Both the position numbers and the translations under genes were made by a program. From Candidatus Obscuribacterales bacterium (lineage in GTDB: Bacteria; Cyanobacteriota; Vampirovibrionia; Obscuribacterales; Obscuribacteraceae): 64,000 nucleotides of DNA. How positions within the stretch are numbered: position 1 is the first letter of the stretch; the number at the start of each line of letters is the position of its first letter. Positions 16,700-24,909 of this stretch are shown here, piece by piece. The notes beneath the pieces were generated by a model. It saw only the letters and a program-made list of their open reading frames with translations. It did not search any database and had not been told where the DNA came from. The stretch spans positions 124,001-188,000 of the forward strand of contig JARLHI010000080.1 in the NCBI GenBank assembly GCA_031292355.1, in the 5' to 3' direction.

Positions 16700-18073
16700 A
16701 TGATTCAAGCAGACACGAACATCGGCGACTCCACTATTGAAAGACTGCCACCCCAGTCTCTCGAATCCGAGCAGGCGGTACTGGGAGCTCTTCTGGTTTC
16801 TGGTGATGGCGTATCGCGCATTGTCGACGTGGTCGAAGCAGAGCATTTTTACAGAAAGGCTCATCAGACCTTATTTGCGGCCATGCTCGATTTGTATGAA
16901 AACAATGAACCAATCGATATAGTTACAGTCTCTCAATCTCTCAAGGACCAGGGCAAGCTTGATGCCGTCGGAGGCAGACAGTACATCACTGATTTGTCGA
17001 TGTCTGTAGCCACAACTGCAAATTTAGAATATTACGCAAAAGTCGTACAAGAGAAAGCATTACTGCGCATGCTCATCAAAGCTGGTGGCGACATAGTCGG
17101 TACTTGTTACGAAGAAAACGATGCAGACGTCGCTTTAGATAAAGCAGAAAGCATGATTTTCAATCTTGCGTCCAAACGCAACATGCAAAGCTTGGTTCAC
17201 ATCAAAACAGTCGTCGAATCGGCATTTACAAAGATCGAAGAACGATACGAAAATAGAGAAGTTCTCTCTGGTGTGCCATCTGGTTTTTATGATTTAGATG
17301 CGATGACTTCTGGCTTTAATCCATCGGATTTAATCATCGTCGCAGCTCGTCCTTCAATGGGTAAGACCGCATTCGTTCTGAACGTCGCACAACACGTAGC
17401 TGTCGAAATGAATTTACCGGTCGCTCTGTTCAGTCTAGAAATGTCCAAAGAACAGCTCGTACAACGTATGCTGTGCGCCGAAGCCAAAATCGATGCTAAT
17501 CGATTACGCACGGGACACTTGCATACAAATGACTGGACGCACCTGGCTATGGCGATGGGCCGGTTGGGCGAAGCGCCTGTATACATCGACGATTCAGCGA
17601 TGATCAATGCTCTGGAAATTCGCGCGAAGTGTCGCCGTCTGAAATCAGAGATGAAGTCGCTTGGACTAATTATTATCGACTACATCCAGTTGATGTCTGG
17701 ACGCAAACAAACAGATAATCGTGTTCAAGAAGTATCTGAAATCTCGCGAAGTTTGAAGCAGCTAGCGCGTGAGTTGAATGTGCCAGTTATGGCTCTTTCT
17801 CAGCTTTCTCGCGCTGTTGAAGCAAGACAAAACAAACGCCCAATGCTATCTGACTTGAGAGAATCAGGATCAATTGAACAAGACGCGGATATTGTGATGT
17901 TCATCTATAGAGATGAATATTACAATCCAGAAAGTGAGCAAAGAGGCGAAGCAGAAATCATCATCGCCAAACAAAGAAACGGTCCAGTGGGCACTGCGGA
18001 ACTATTGTATCAAGCCAGTATCACGAGATTTTTGAACAAGGTTCACACGGACGGCGGCGGCGGCAATCATTAG
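16700..18073 (+). CDS. dnaB: Replicative DNA helicase
   Basis: Hexameric 5'-3' helicase of the replication fork. The 457 residues have the N-terminal DnaB domain (PPQSLESEQAVLGALL), a linker, and the RecA-like core with Walker A AARPSMGKTAF at about residues 214-224, Walker B region LGLIIIDYIQLMSG, and LSQLSRAVEARQNKRPMLSDLRESGSIEQDAD motifs. Length is normal and no intein is present. ATG 16700 has only a weak purine stretch upstream. Its surroundings (acsA, SDR) are unrelated, so it probably has its own promoter after the long hairpin. Confidence 0.96.
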   Translation: MIQADTNIGDSTIERLPPQSLESEQAVLGALLVSGDGVSRIVDVVEAEHFYRKAHQTLFAAMLDLYENNEPIDIVTVSQSLKDQGKLDAVGGRQYITDLSMSVATTANLEYYAKVVQEKALLRMLIKAGGDIVGTCYEENDADVALDKAESMIFNLASKRNMQSLVHIKTVVESAFTKIEERYENREVLSGVPSGFYDLDAMTSGFNPSDLIIVAARPSMGKTAFVLNVAQHVAVEMNLPVALFSLEMSKEQLVQRMLCAEAKIDANRLRTGHLHTNDWTHLAMAMGRLGEAPVYIDDSAMINALEIRAKCRRLKSEMKSLGLIIIDYIQLMSGRKQTDNRVQEVSEISRSLKQLARELNVPVMALSQLSRAVEARQNKRPMLSDLRESGSIEQDADIVMFIYRDEYYNPESEQRGEAEIIIAKQRNGPVGTAELLYQASITRFLNKVHTDGGGGNH

Positions 18074-18165
18074 GTAGATTGAAGTGTAAACGCTTATGCG
18101 TGAGCCTCTGGATTTGACACCTTTATGATTTTAATACAAGCGTTCTGAGCAGTTCACCGTTTCAT

Positions 18166-18199
18166 GCAGCGTTACCACGACCACGCATTGTAACGCTGC
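18166..18199. repeat. 10-bp perfect hairpin downstream of dnaB
   Basis: GCAGCGTTAC (18166-18175) and GTAACGCTGC (18190-18199) form a perfect stem with a 14-nt loop. No T-run follows. It lies 92 nt after the dnaB stop, in a 275-bp gene-free stretch where I see nothing else apart from the SDR terminator. Confidence 0.55.
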
Positions 18200-18285
18200 G
18201 CCCTGTGACGGTTTGACGATGCCTCAATATTAAATCGTTTTCGAGGAGGGTTAGAGTCGCGCATGTATTTAGGAGTGTCGGCGGC

Positions 18286-18326
18286 AAACGCAAAAGTGCC
18301 CCGACAACGTAAGTCATCGAGGCACT
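18286..18326 (-). terminator. Rho-independent terminator of the SDR gene
   Basis: Reading the minus strand after the SDR stop: AGTGCCTCGA, 12-nt loop, TCGGGGCACT, then TTTGCGTTT. The stem has one mismatch in ten. Position 23 nt after the stop codon fits. Confidence 0.75.
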
Positions 18327-18348
18327 AAATACGGTGACGAGCTAAAAA

Positions 18349-19095
18349 CTAGCGAATGCCGCCGCCAGCAAGAAGCTGTTCGCCAGTCAACCATCCTGAA
18401 GCGTCTGAAGCCAGAAATACGGCAATTTCCGCGATATCATCAGGTTGTCCAGCACGACCAAGTGGGGTCTGAGCGATTACAGCCTTTTCCATATCACTGC
18501 CAACCATGCCTGCAGTTGTTGTGCCTTCTGTATGAACTATCCCAGGATTAAGAGCGTTGACGCGAATTTTCTTAGCGCCGAGTTCACGAGATAGAACGCC
18601 TGTAATGGCATCAACAGCGCCTTTGGTGCCTGTGTAGACAGCGCTGTTTGGTGGTGTGATGCGACTCACAACAGAACCAATATTGATGATGGTGCTGCCT
18701 TCGCCCATATGTTTGACTGCAGCTTGAGTGGTCAACAATAGACCAAGTACGTTGATATCAAAAATCCTGTGGAAATGTTCTTCAGTGATTGCTTCCAGTG
18801 GAATCATTTCATAGACGCCGGAATTGTTAACGAGAATATCCAGTTTTTTGTAATTTTTGATCGCTGCATCGATGATGCCCTGGGCTTCAGCTTTCTTCGA
18901 GACGTCACCCTTTACGGCGATAGCTTTGCCACCTTTTGCAGTAATAGCTGCAACAACTTTGTCGGCGCCTTCTTTGCTCGAGGCGTAATTGACTACAACA
19001 GAGGCACCATTTGCCGCGAGCGCTTTAGCAATGGCTGCGCCAATTCCTTTAGACGCTCCAGTGACTACGGCGACCTTACCTTCTAACTTACTCAT
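18349..19095 (-). CDS. SDR-family NAD(P)-dependent oxidoreductase
   Basis: Classical short-chain dehydrogenase/reductase of 248 residues. NAD(P)-binding TGASKGIG at 12-19, NNSG at 90-93, and the catalytic Ser141, Tyr154 and Lys158 (YTGTKGA) are all present; the C-terminal block LASDASGWLTGEQLLAGGG is typical of FabG/glucose-dehydrogenase-like members. The substrate cannot be inferred. It is divergent from an ArsR-family regulator, with a palindromic site between the two, and this SDR/ArsR pair is a recurrent arrangement that suggests ligand-controlled expression. Start ATG 19095 with GAAGGAGCACAG upstream. Confidence 0.92.
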   Translation of the reverse strand: MSKLEGKVAVVTGASKGIGAAIAKALAANGASVVVNYASSKEGADKVVAAITAKGGKAIAVKGDVSKKAEAQGIIDAAIKNYKKLDILVNNSGVYEMIPLEAITEEHFHRIFDINVLGLLLTTQAAVKHMGEGSTIINIGSVVSRITPPNSAVYTGTKGAVDAITGVLSRELGAKKIRVNALNPGIVHTEGTTTAGMVGSDMEKAVIAQTPLGRAGQPDDIAEIAVFLASDASGWLTGEQLLAGGGIR

Positions 19096-19148
19096 CTGTG
19101 CTCCTTCTTCAATTTCTTGAGACAGTAACTAGTTTATTACTGCATTTC

Positions 19149-19181
19149 TATAGTTCAGAACATACAAACTATAGAACTATA
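19149..19181. promoter_or_regulatory. ArsR-type operator between SDR and regulator genes
   Basis: TATAGTTC (19149-19156) and GAACTATA (19174-19181) are a perfect inverted repeat with 17-nt spacing, and the hexamer CTATAG occurs at both ends (19148, 19169). It sits in the 100-bp divergent promoter, so one bound regulator could control both genes. Confidence 0.65.
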
Positions 19182-19195
19182 AGTCAACGGAAGGT

Positions 19196-19600
19196 ATGAT
19201 TAAGATTATGCGACCTCTATTTCATCCATCGGTAGACGACATTACTGTAGAAGCAATTCTACACGCGCTCAGCGACCCCGTGCGCGTGGCGATCTATGCC
19301 GAAATAGCGATGTCTGACTGCACGCAAATTTGTTCTGCCTTTCTTAACGTCAAAGAAAAAGCTATCCCGAAGTCAACTTTATCTCAGCACTTCAAAGCGC
19401 TCAGAGAAGCCGGTCTGATTCGCGGAGAACGGCGAGGCGTAGAAATGCACAATATGACGCGATGCGCCGAAATAGAGGCAAAATTTCCAGGATTGCTTAG
19501 CAGCATTTTGAATGCATATATCAGTCAAGCCAAAGCAACAAAAAAAGGCCACCAAAAAAAGACCGTAGGGCGACGAACCAAATCGACCAGCGGAGCGTGA
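19196..19600 (+). CDS. ArsR-family winged-helix regulator
   Basis: Helix-turn-helix repressor of 134 residues. The winged helix runs from ILHALSDPVRVAIYAEI through PKSTLSQHFKALREAGLIRGERRGVEMHN. There is no ArsR/SmtB metal-site CxC, so it is probably a ligand- or redox-responsive member rather than a metal sensor. ATG 19196 has GGAAGG almost on top of it; ATG 19208 (MRPLFHPSVDD) is the start seen in relatives as I remember them. The basic tail (KKGHQKKTVGRRTKS) is an extension. It is divergent from the SDR gene and very likely controls it. Confidence 0.88.
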   Translation: MIKIMRPLFHPSVDDITVEAILHALSDPVRVAIYAEIAMSDCTQICSAFLNVKEKAIPKSTLSQHFKALREAGLIRGERRGVEMHNMTRCAEIEAKFPGLLSSILNAYISQAKATKKGHQKKTVGRRTKSTSGA

Positions 19601-19604
19601 GAAA

Positions 19605-20204
19605 TTGTCAGAGTCTCAACAACCAAATTCGGAGCAAAATTACACTCTAACCCTACATAATCCAAGGGATAAATATTATGTAGAACGTTCACAAGCAGTG
19701 TATCTCGTGATTTTTAGCGTCGGAATTTGCGCTGCATATTACTTTATCTTCGGTTCAGCACATCGCCCGACTGCCGAAGGTTCGTTCTGGAGTATTGTAG
19801 GCCTGGTCATAATTCTCACGCTGTGCGCCGTGATACCACTTTTTATGGCTGCCCGCATGTGGCTTAACACTCAAAGTGAAGACAAACTTGTTGCAAGCGA
19901 CACGGAGCCTGTGTTTATGATAAATGCTGATGGTATCTCTTTAAGCATCATCATGTTAGAAGATTTTCAACGCGGTAGGCTGAGAAAGAACCATATGCCT
20001 CGCGTCTCTTTTCGCTGGGATCAAATAGGCGAAATACGCTTTTCACCTGGCGGATCGCACCATGCGCCGAAGATGAGAATCCTTCCAATCGACGACGCAG
20101 TCTATATTGTCGATCGAGACAAATTCATGGGCAGCGAGAAACACATCGTTGAAGTCTTGCGAGCGCATGGTGCAGAAGTCTTAGTAGAAAGCGAATTGCA
20201 TTAA
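19605..20204 (+). CDS. Membrane protein with two N-terminal segments and a soluble C-terminal domain
   Basis: 199 residues: a polar N-terminus, membrane segments at about 32-50 and 63-84, then a ~110-residue soluble domain with a beta-strand pattern (FRWDQIGEIRFSPGG) reminiscent of bacterial PH-like domains. The start is TTG 19605, 4 nt after the ArsR stop, with GGAG at 19592-19595. It is therefore co-transcribed with the regulator. The PH-like suggestion is a guess from pattern; no function is known. Confidence 0.65.
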   Translation: MSESQQPNSEQNYTLTLHNPRDKYYVERSQAVYLVIFSVGICAAYYFIFGSAHRPTAEGSFWSIVGLVIILTLCAVIPLFMAARMWLNTQSEDKLVASDTEPVFMINADGISLSIIMLEDFQRGRLRKNHMPRVSFRWDQIGEIRFSPGGSHHAPKMRILPIDDAVYIVDRDKFMGSEKHIVEVLRAHGAEVLVESELH

Positions 20205-20233
20205 CCACGCCAGTCGACTGGGTCAAAGCGCCT

Positions 20234-21679
20234 TTATTCGATCGGAATCCACAACATTTGATCGGTTGAATGTCCGATTACAGGCTGACTTTCAAATTTC
20301 AGTGTTTGCGTGTCCAAAATACCTATCGACTCTGTCAAAGTACTTGATACAAGAAGACGTTTTCCATCTGGCGTGAGCATGACACCACCTGGAAAATCAA
20401 TATCGAGAGGGAGCTTAATATCTTCGACTTTCTTGCGCGTGCGTGTATCAAATACGCTCAATGAATTATCTCTTGCATTGGCTACGTAGAGCCTGTCTTT
20501 GACATTATCTAGCGCAAGGCCAGTCGGTCCCGTGCCAGTAGTCAAAGACCCCGTTACTTTACGCGAATTGATGTCGATAATTGAAACTGAATTGGAAACT
20601 CGATTAGAGACGTAAGCTAAACTGCTGTCGCGATTGATGACTATACCATTAGGCAAAGTGCCTACGACGACACTGCCAAGCACTTTTTGAGTAGCAGCCG
20701 AAATCATAGTTACCCGGCCAGCCGGTGCATTCATCACTATGACCGTCTGACCATCTGGAGTAATAGCAAGTCGCGAAGGACCAGCGGGCACCTTTGTGCG
20801 GACCAGCACTTTATTATTTTCAGTTTCAATGACGTCTATATTGTTAGCCGTGTACTCAGACACATAGAGCAATTTGCCATTTGGTAAAGCGGCAATTCCC
20901 TTTGGAGTGGTCTTAGGCGGCAAATCGATTTGACCAAGGAATTTTCGCTGCTTGGGCTCAATAATCAAAATACGATTTTTAGCTTGGTCTGTGATGTACA
21001 GACGATTTTCCGCAACGGCAAGACTATTAGGAGTGCCTTCGGTAGGGAACTCTACGAGCTTACTTAAAGTTTGATCGTCGAGCAAAGCAATTTTGCCAGT
21101 GCTTGGTGAAGTGACAAAAATAACTCCGTGAGAAGATGACGACTTAATTTGACCAACTAGTGGTTGCTCCTCCTTACGTGGTGCCTCATCGAAATATGTT
21201 ACTGAAATATCTTTTGCAAGCACCTTCAAGCGCCTGGGCAAACTAAATTTCTCGGGCACAATCAAATCGGTCGCAAAATGCCCCGATAGCAACAGCTTGA
21301 GCAGGTTCTCGGGCAATTCATGTGGATTGACGATGGTTTTGTTGACGCCACGTTTGAGCACGCGCAAAAAGCACCATCCATCCGAAAACACAAGCATATC
21401 GGACTTACCTTGCGGTGGATAGACTTCAGTCAATTCGACCTTATCTGTCTTAACCTGAGCGGCCGGCAACAGGGGCAAAAGCAGCTCAGTCTTGTTGATT
21501 TCAACTGAACCGTCAAGCCTGGTTTTAACATCCGAATAATGACTTTTTAGGCAATTCAATAAATCCGACGGCAGTTTTGTCGCCTGTGCTGGCGGCACCA
21601 TATATGATGCCATAAACGCACCACACACAAGAACGGTCCAAACCGTCTGAATCTGTCTACTCGTCTTCTTGTTCGCCAT
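20234..21679 (-). CDS. Exported YVTN-type beta-propeller protein
   Basis: 481 residues from ATG 21679, where a Sec signal peptide begins (basic MANKKTSRQ, hydrophobic core, cleavage near PPAQA). The second half holds at least six ~42-residue propeller blades with the YVTN signature variants YVSEYTANNIDVI, YVSNRVSNSVSIID and YVANARDNSLSVFD. Such proteins act as extracytoplasmic binding scaffolds or lactonase-like enzymes; no catalytic set is evident. The start lies 23 bp inside the end of dnaJ, so it is translated as the last gene of the chaperone operon, an odd partner. An upstream in-frame extension exists but would read through dnaJ out of phase. Confidence 0.85.
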   Translation of the reverse strand: MANKKTSRQIQTVWTVLVCGAFMASYMVPPAQATKLPSDLLNCLKSHYSDVKTRLDGSVEINKTELLLPLLPAAQVKTDKVELTEVYPPQGKSDMLVFSDGWCFLRVLKRGVNKTIVNPHELPENLLKLLLSGHFATDLIVPEKFSLPRRLKVLAKDISVTYFDEAPRKEEQPLVGQIKSSSSHGVIFVTSPSTGKIALLDDQTLSKLVEFPTEGTPNSLAVAENRLYITDQAKNRILIIEPKQRKFLGQIDLPPKTTPKGIAALPNGKLLYVSEYTANNIDVIETENNKVLVRTKVPAGPSRLAITPDGQTVIVMNAPAGRVTMISAATQKVLGSVVVGTLPNGIVINRDSSLAYVSNRVSNSVSIIDINSRKVTGSLTTGTGPTGLALDNVKDRLYVANARDNSLSVFDTRTRKKVEDIKLPLDIDFPGGVMLTPDGKRLLVSSTLTESIGILDTQTLKFESQPVIGHSTDQMLWIPIE

Positions 21680-22949
21680 TTTTGGGTCTAAAAAATTCTC
21701 CCAACTTATCCAGTATTGAGGAGTCTTCTTTGACCTGCTCGTCTTTGTGTTTGGTCTTGGACTTGGCACCCTTTTTGTCCTTGTCAGAACCATTCTTTGC
21801 GTCCTTGCTATTAGCGTGCAACAGAGCCTGAGCGGCTTCATATGCTTCTTTCTCGGCTTCAGGAATGACGAGACTTTCACCTCTTAACTGGGCCAATTGC
21901 TCCAACAAGGTTTTTTCTTCCGCCGACAATTTCGTCGGAGTTTCCACGGCTACGTGTACAACTTGATCACCACGTCTGGCACTGGGACTGTTAAAACGAG
22001 GCACGCCCGACTCTTTGAGAATCAAAGTCGCGCCACTTTGAGTACCAGCAGGTATCTTCAATGGCCTTTTACCATCGACAGTCTCCACCATCATTTCGCC
22101 GCCCAGAGATGCAAGAGATACACCGACTGGTTGTCGCAAATGGATAGTTTCGCCTTCCCGAATAAATGATTTGTGTTCTTTGACATGAATGATGACGTAG
22201 AGATCGCCAAATGGCCCACCACGTCTGCCTTTATCTCCAGCGTTGGTGAGGCGTAGGCGCACACCGGTTTCGATACCTTGAGGCACTTTGATATCGAATT
22301 CGCGCGTTTTTCTTTGCTGACCTTCGCCACGGCAGGTTTTGCATGGTTTTTCGATTTTCTTGCCAGAGCCCTGACAGGCTGGGCATTCAATGACACGCAT
22401 ACTCTGACCGAAGAAGCTGTTCATTACCTGCTGAACTTGTCCCTGTCCGGCGCAGGTCACACAAGTGGTGGTCTCAGAGCCAGGCTCAGCACCAGTACCA
22501 GTGCAGGTTTCACAATCTTCCAGACGCTTGATCGTGATTTTCTTTTCGACACCGAAAACGCCTTCTAAAAATTCAATTTGCAAATCAAATTTGAGATTCG
22601 CGCCTTGCTCTGGTCCACCGCGACGGGCTTGTCCGCGGGCTCCACCACCAAAGAGCATATCAATGATGTCGTCCATGCCAAAACCGGCGAAATTGCTGAA
22701 GTCGACATTGTCAAAACTCTGTCCAGCACCTTTTACACCAGCATGCCCATAACGGTCGTATTGAGCCCGTTTATTGGTGTCTGACAAAACTTCGTAAGCT
22801 TCAGCCAACTCTTTAAAGGCCGCCTCATCACCGCTTTCCTTGTTGTCAGGGTGAAGTTTACGGGCAGTATTTCGAAATGTCTTTTTGATCTCTTCATAGG
22901 TCGCGCTTTTCGCAACGCCTAGAATCTCGTAATAATCTCGTTTTGTCAT
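21657..22949 (-). CDS. dnaJ: Chaperone protein DnaJ (type I Hsp40)
   Basis: Co-chaperone that stimulates DnaK ATPase and delivers substrates. From ATG 22949: J domain with HPD at residues 33-35, Gly/Phe-rich linker (FGGGARGQARRGG), four CxxCxGxG zinc repeats (CETCTGTG, CVTCAGQG, CPACQGSG, CKTCRGEG) and the C-terminal substrate domain. A TTG three codons earlier is less likely. At 430 residues it is longer than E. coli DnaJ (376) because of a Lys/Asp-rich tail of about 50 residues after the conserved end (SKDAKNGSDKDKKGAKSKTK). It lies between dnaK (109 bp upstream) and the propeller gene. Confidence 0.96.
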   Translation of the reverse strand: MTKRDYYEILGVAKSATYEEIKKTFRNTARKLHPDNKESGDEAAFKELAEAYEVLSDTNKRAQYDRYGHAGVKGAGQSFDNVDFSNFAGFGMDDIIDMLFGGGARGQARRGGPEQGANLKFDLQIEFLEGVFGVEKKITIKRLEDCETCTGTGAEPGSETTTCVTCAGQGQVQQVMNSFFGQSMRVIECPACQGSGKKIEKPCKTCRGEGQQRKTREFDIKVPQGIETGVRLRLTNAGDKGRRGGPFGDLYVIIHVKEHKSFIREGETIHLRQPVGVSLASLGGEMMVETVDGKRPLKIPAGTQSGATLILKESGVPRFNSPSARRGDQVVHVAVETPTKLSAEEKTLLEQLAQLRGESLVIPEAEKEAYEAAQALLHANSKDAKNGSDKDKKGAKSKTKHKDEQVKEDSSILDKLGEFFRPKNGEQEDE

Positions 22950-23058
22950 CGTAGCCAAATTTGATACCTAATCAGTGGATTTAGAGAGATGCGTATATTG
23001 TGTCATTGACAACGTCATTTTGAAGCTCTCGCGAGCTATCGCTTAAAGTAATTTGAAC

Positions 23059-24909
23059 TCAGTCAAAATTAGCAGTTTCTTTGTTTGAACCTTTGGCTTG
23101 CTGTCCAGATTCTCCAAGTTCAATTGGCTGAGAATCTTCGACCGTCTTTTTCTTGGGCTGGACGGAGCGATTGCCCGAATGGATCGCTCGTCCTAAATCT
23201 AGCAACGAGACATCAAGTCCAGCCGACAGCTGCTTAATTTCGTCAGGATTGTCGCTTGCGAGAGCTTCCTTTACTAAGTCTAAGGCGCGCATCACTTTGT
23301 CGACAAAACTCTTTTCGACCCGTTCGCCATATTTTTGCACCGTCCGCTCCGCTTCAGCGCAAAGGGCTTCCGCATGGACACGGTTAGTAATTTGTTCACG
23401 TAAGACTTTGTCGGCATCGGCGAATTCAGCGGCCTCTTTCTGAAATACTTCCACCTCTTCTGGCGAAAGTCCGGTACTTCTCTGAATCGTCACTGAATGC
23501 TTGATACCCGAACCATAGTCTCTAGCGCTACAGTGCACAATGCCATCGGCGTCAATGTCAAATGTCACTTCAATTTTGGGCACGCCGCGCGGAGCCGCAG
23601 GGATACCTGCAAGATGGAATTTAGCTAATGATTTATTGTGAGCAGCAATTTCGCGCTCACCTTGCAATACATGCACTTCAACAGATGTCTGACCATCTTC
23701 TGTTGTCGTAAATGGCATCGTACCGCTAGTCGGAATGGTTGTATTACGCTCAATTACACGAGTAAACAAACCTCCTGCTGTCTCGATTCCCAGAGAAAGA
23801 GGAATGACATCCAGCAGCAGCACATCCTGAACGTCACCAGCCAGAATGGACGCCTGAATTGCCGCACCGAGCGCCACAGCTTCATCAGGATTAACCGATT
23901 TGGATGGTTCTTTACCAAAGTAGCGACGAATCGTGTCTTGCACAGCCGGTATCCGGGTGCTACCGCCAACAAGAATAATGTGGTCGATTTTGTCGTTGTG
24001 CAAACCTGCATCATCAAGAGCCTGGCGAAGAGGATCTAGAGTTGCCTCAACAAGATGCGCGGTTAATTCATTGAATTTAGTGCGCGACAAAACCGTTTCT
24101 AAATGCTTAGGACCACCATCATCAGCCGTAAGAAACGGCAGATGAATTTCACTGCTCATTGCCGTAGACAGTTCAATTTTTGTTTTTTCGGCGGTTTCTT
24201 TCAAACGTTGAATAGCCATCAAATCATCAGAAAGATCAATTCCTGTCGAGGCATTAAATTCAGAAACCATCCAATCGATGATGCTCTGGTCAAAATCATC
24301 ACCACCAAGGCGGTTATTGCCGCTGGTTGCTTTGACTTCAAAAACTCCATCGGTAATCTCCAGAATGGAGACGTCGAAAGTGCCACCACCTAAATCGAAA
24401 ATCAAAACAGTCGCGTGTTCATCCAGACGATTGAGTCCATAGGCCAAAGCACTTGCAGTGGGCTCGTTGATGATGCGTAAAACATCAAGCCCGGCTATTT
24501 GCCCGGCATCGCGGGTGGCTTGCCGCTGTGAATCATTGAAGTAAGCTGGAACCGTAATGACAGCACGCGAAATCTTCTCACCGAGATAAGCCTCGGTGTC
24601 AGCTTTCAATTTCTGCAAAATCATTGCCGAAATCTGCTCGGGGCTGTGCGAAGCACCATCGATGGTGACACGATAATTTGTTCCCATCTCGCGCTTGATC
24701 GACTGAATCGTTCGAGCTGGGTTGGTTACCGCCTGCCGCTTGCCAACCTGACCAACCAGTCGTTCGCCAGCTCTAGTGAATGCCACTACTGACGGTGTTG
24801 TTCTGGCTCCTTCAAAATTCTCGATAATGACCGGCTTACCGACTTCCATGATTGCCACACAGGAATTGGTAGTGCCAAGGTCGATACCGATGATTCGGTC
24901 GCTACTCAT
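23059..24909 (-). CDS. dnaK: Chaperone protein DnaK (Hsp70)
   Basis: ATP-dependent folding chaperone. 616 residues with phosphate-1 motif GIDLGTTNSCVAIME at 8-22, IFDLGGGTFDVSIL, ILVGGSTRIPAVQ, the inter-domain linker LLLDVIPLSLGIET and an alpha-helical lid. Length is slightly below E. coli DnaK (638), the shortfall being in the C-terminal lid/tail, which ends SNKETANFD without an acidic EEV-type motif. Its start overlaps the end of grpE by 8 bp, so GrpE and DnaK are translationally coupled. Confidence 0.97.
   Translation of the reverse strand: MSSDRIIGIDLGTTNSCVAIMEVGKPVIIENFEGARTTPSVVAFTRAGERLVGQVGKRQAVTNPARTIQSIKREMGTNYRVTIDGASHSPEQISAMILQKLKADTEAYLGEKISRAVITVPAYFNDSQRQATRDAGQIAGLDVLRIINEPTASALAYGLNRLDEHATVLIFDLGGGTFDVSILEITDGVFEVKATSGNNRLGGDDFDQSIIDWMVSEFNASTGIDLSDDLMAIQRLKETAEKTKIELSTAMSSEIHLPFLTADDGGPKHLETVLSRTKFNELTAHLVEATLDPLRQALDDAGLHNDKIDHIILVGGSTRIPAVQDTIRRYFGKEPSKSVNPDEAVALGAAIQASILAGDVQDVLLLDVIPLSLGIETAGGLFTRVIERNTTIPTSGTMPFTTTEDGQTSVEVHVLQGEREIAAHNKSLAKFHLAGIPAAPRGVPKIEVTFDIDADGIVHCSARDYGSGIKHSVTIQRSTGLSPEEVEVFQKEAAEFADADKVLREQITNRVHAEALCAEAERTVQKYGERVEKSFVDKVMRALDLVKEALASDNPDEIKQLSAGLDVSLLDLGRAIHSGNRSVQPKKKTVEDSQPIELGESGQQAKGSNKETANFD

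Noticed and set aside
18263..18328. 21-codon reading frame after GGAGGG upstream of the SDR terminator
   Set aside because: Ribosome-site spacing is too long and the frame overlaps the minus-strand terminator hairpin.
20210..20221. Perfect 12-bp palindrome CCAGTCGACTGG between convergent genes
   Set aside because: No loop, no T-run; too short to support a terminator or operator.
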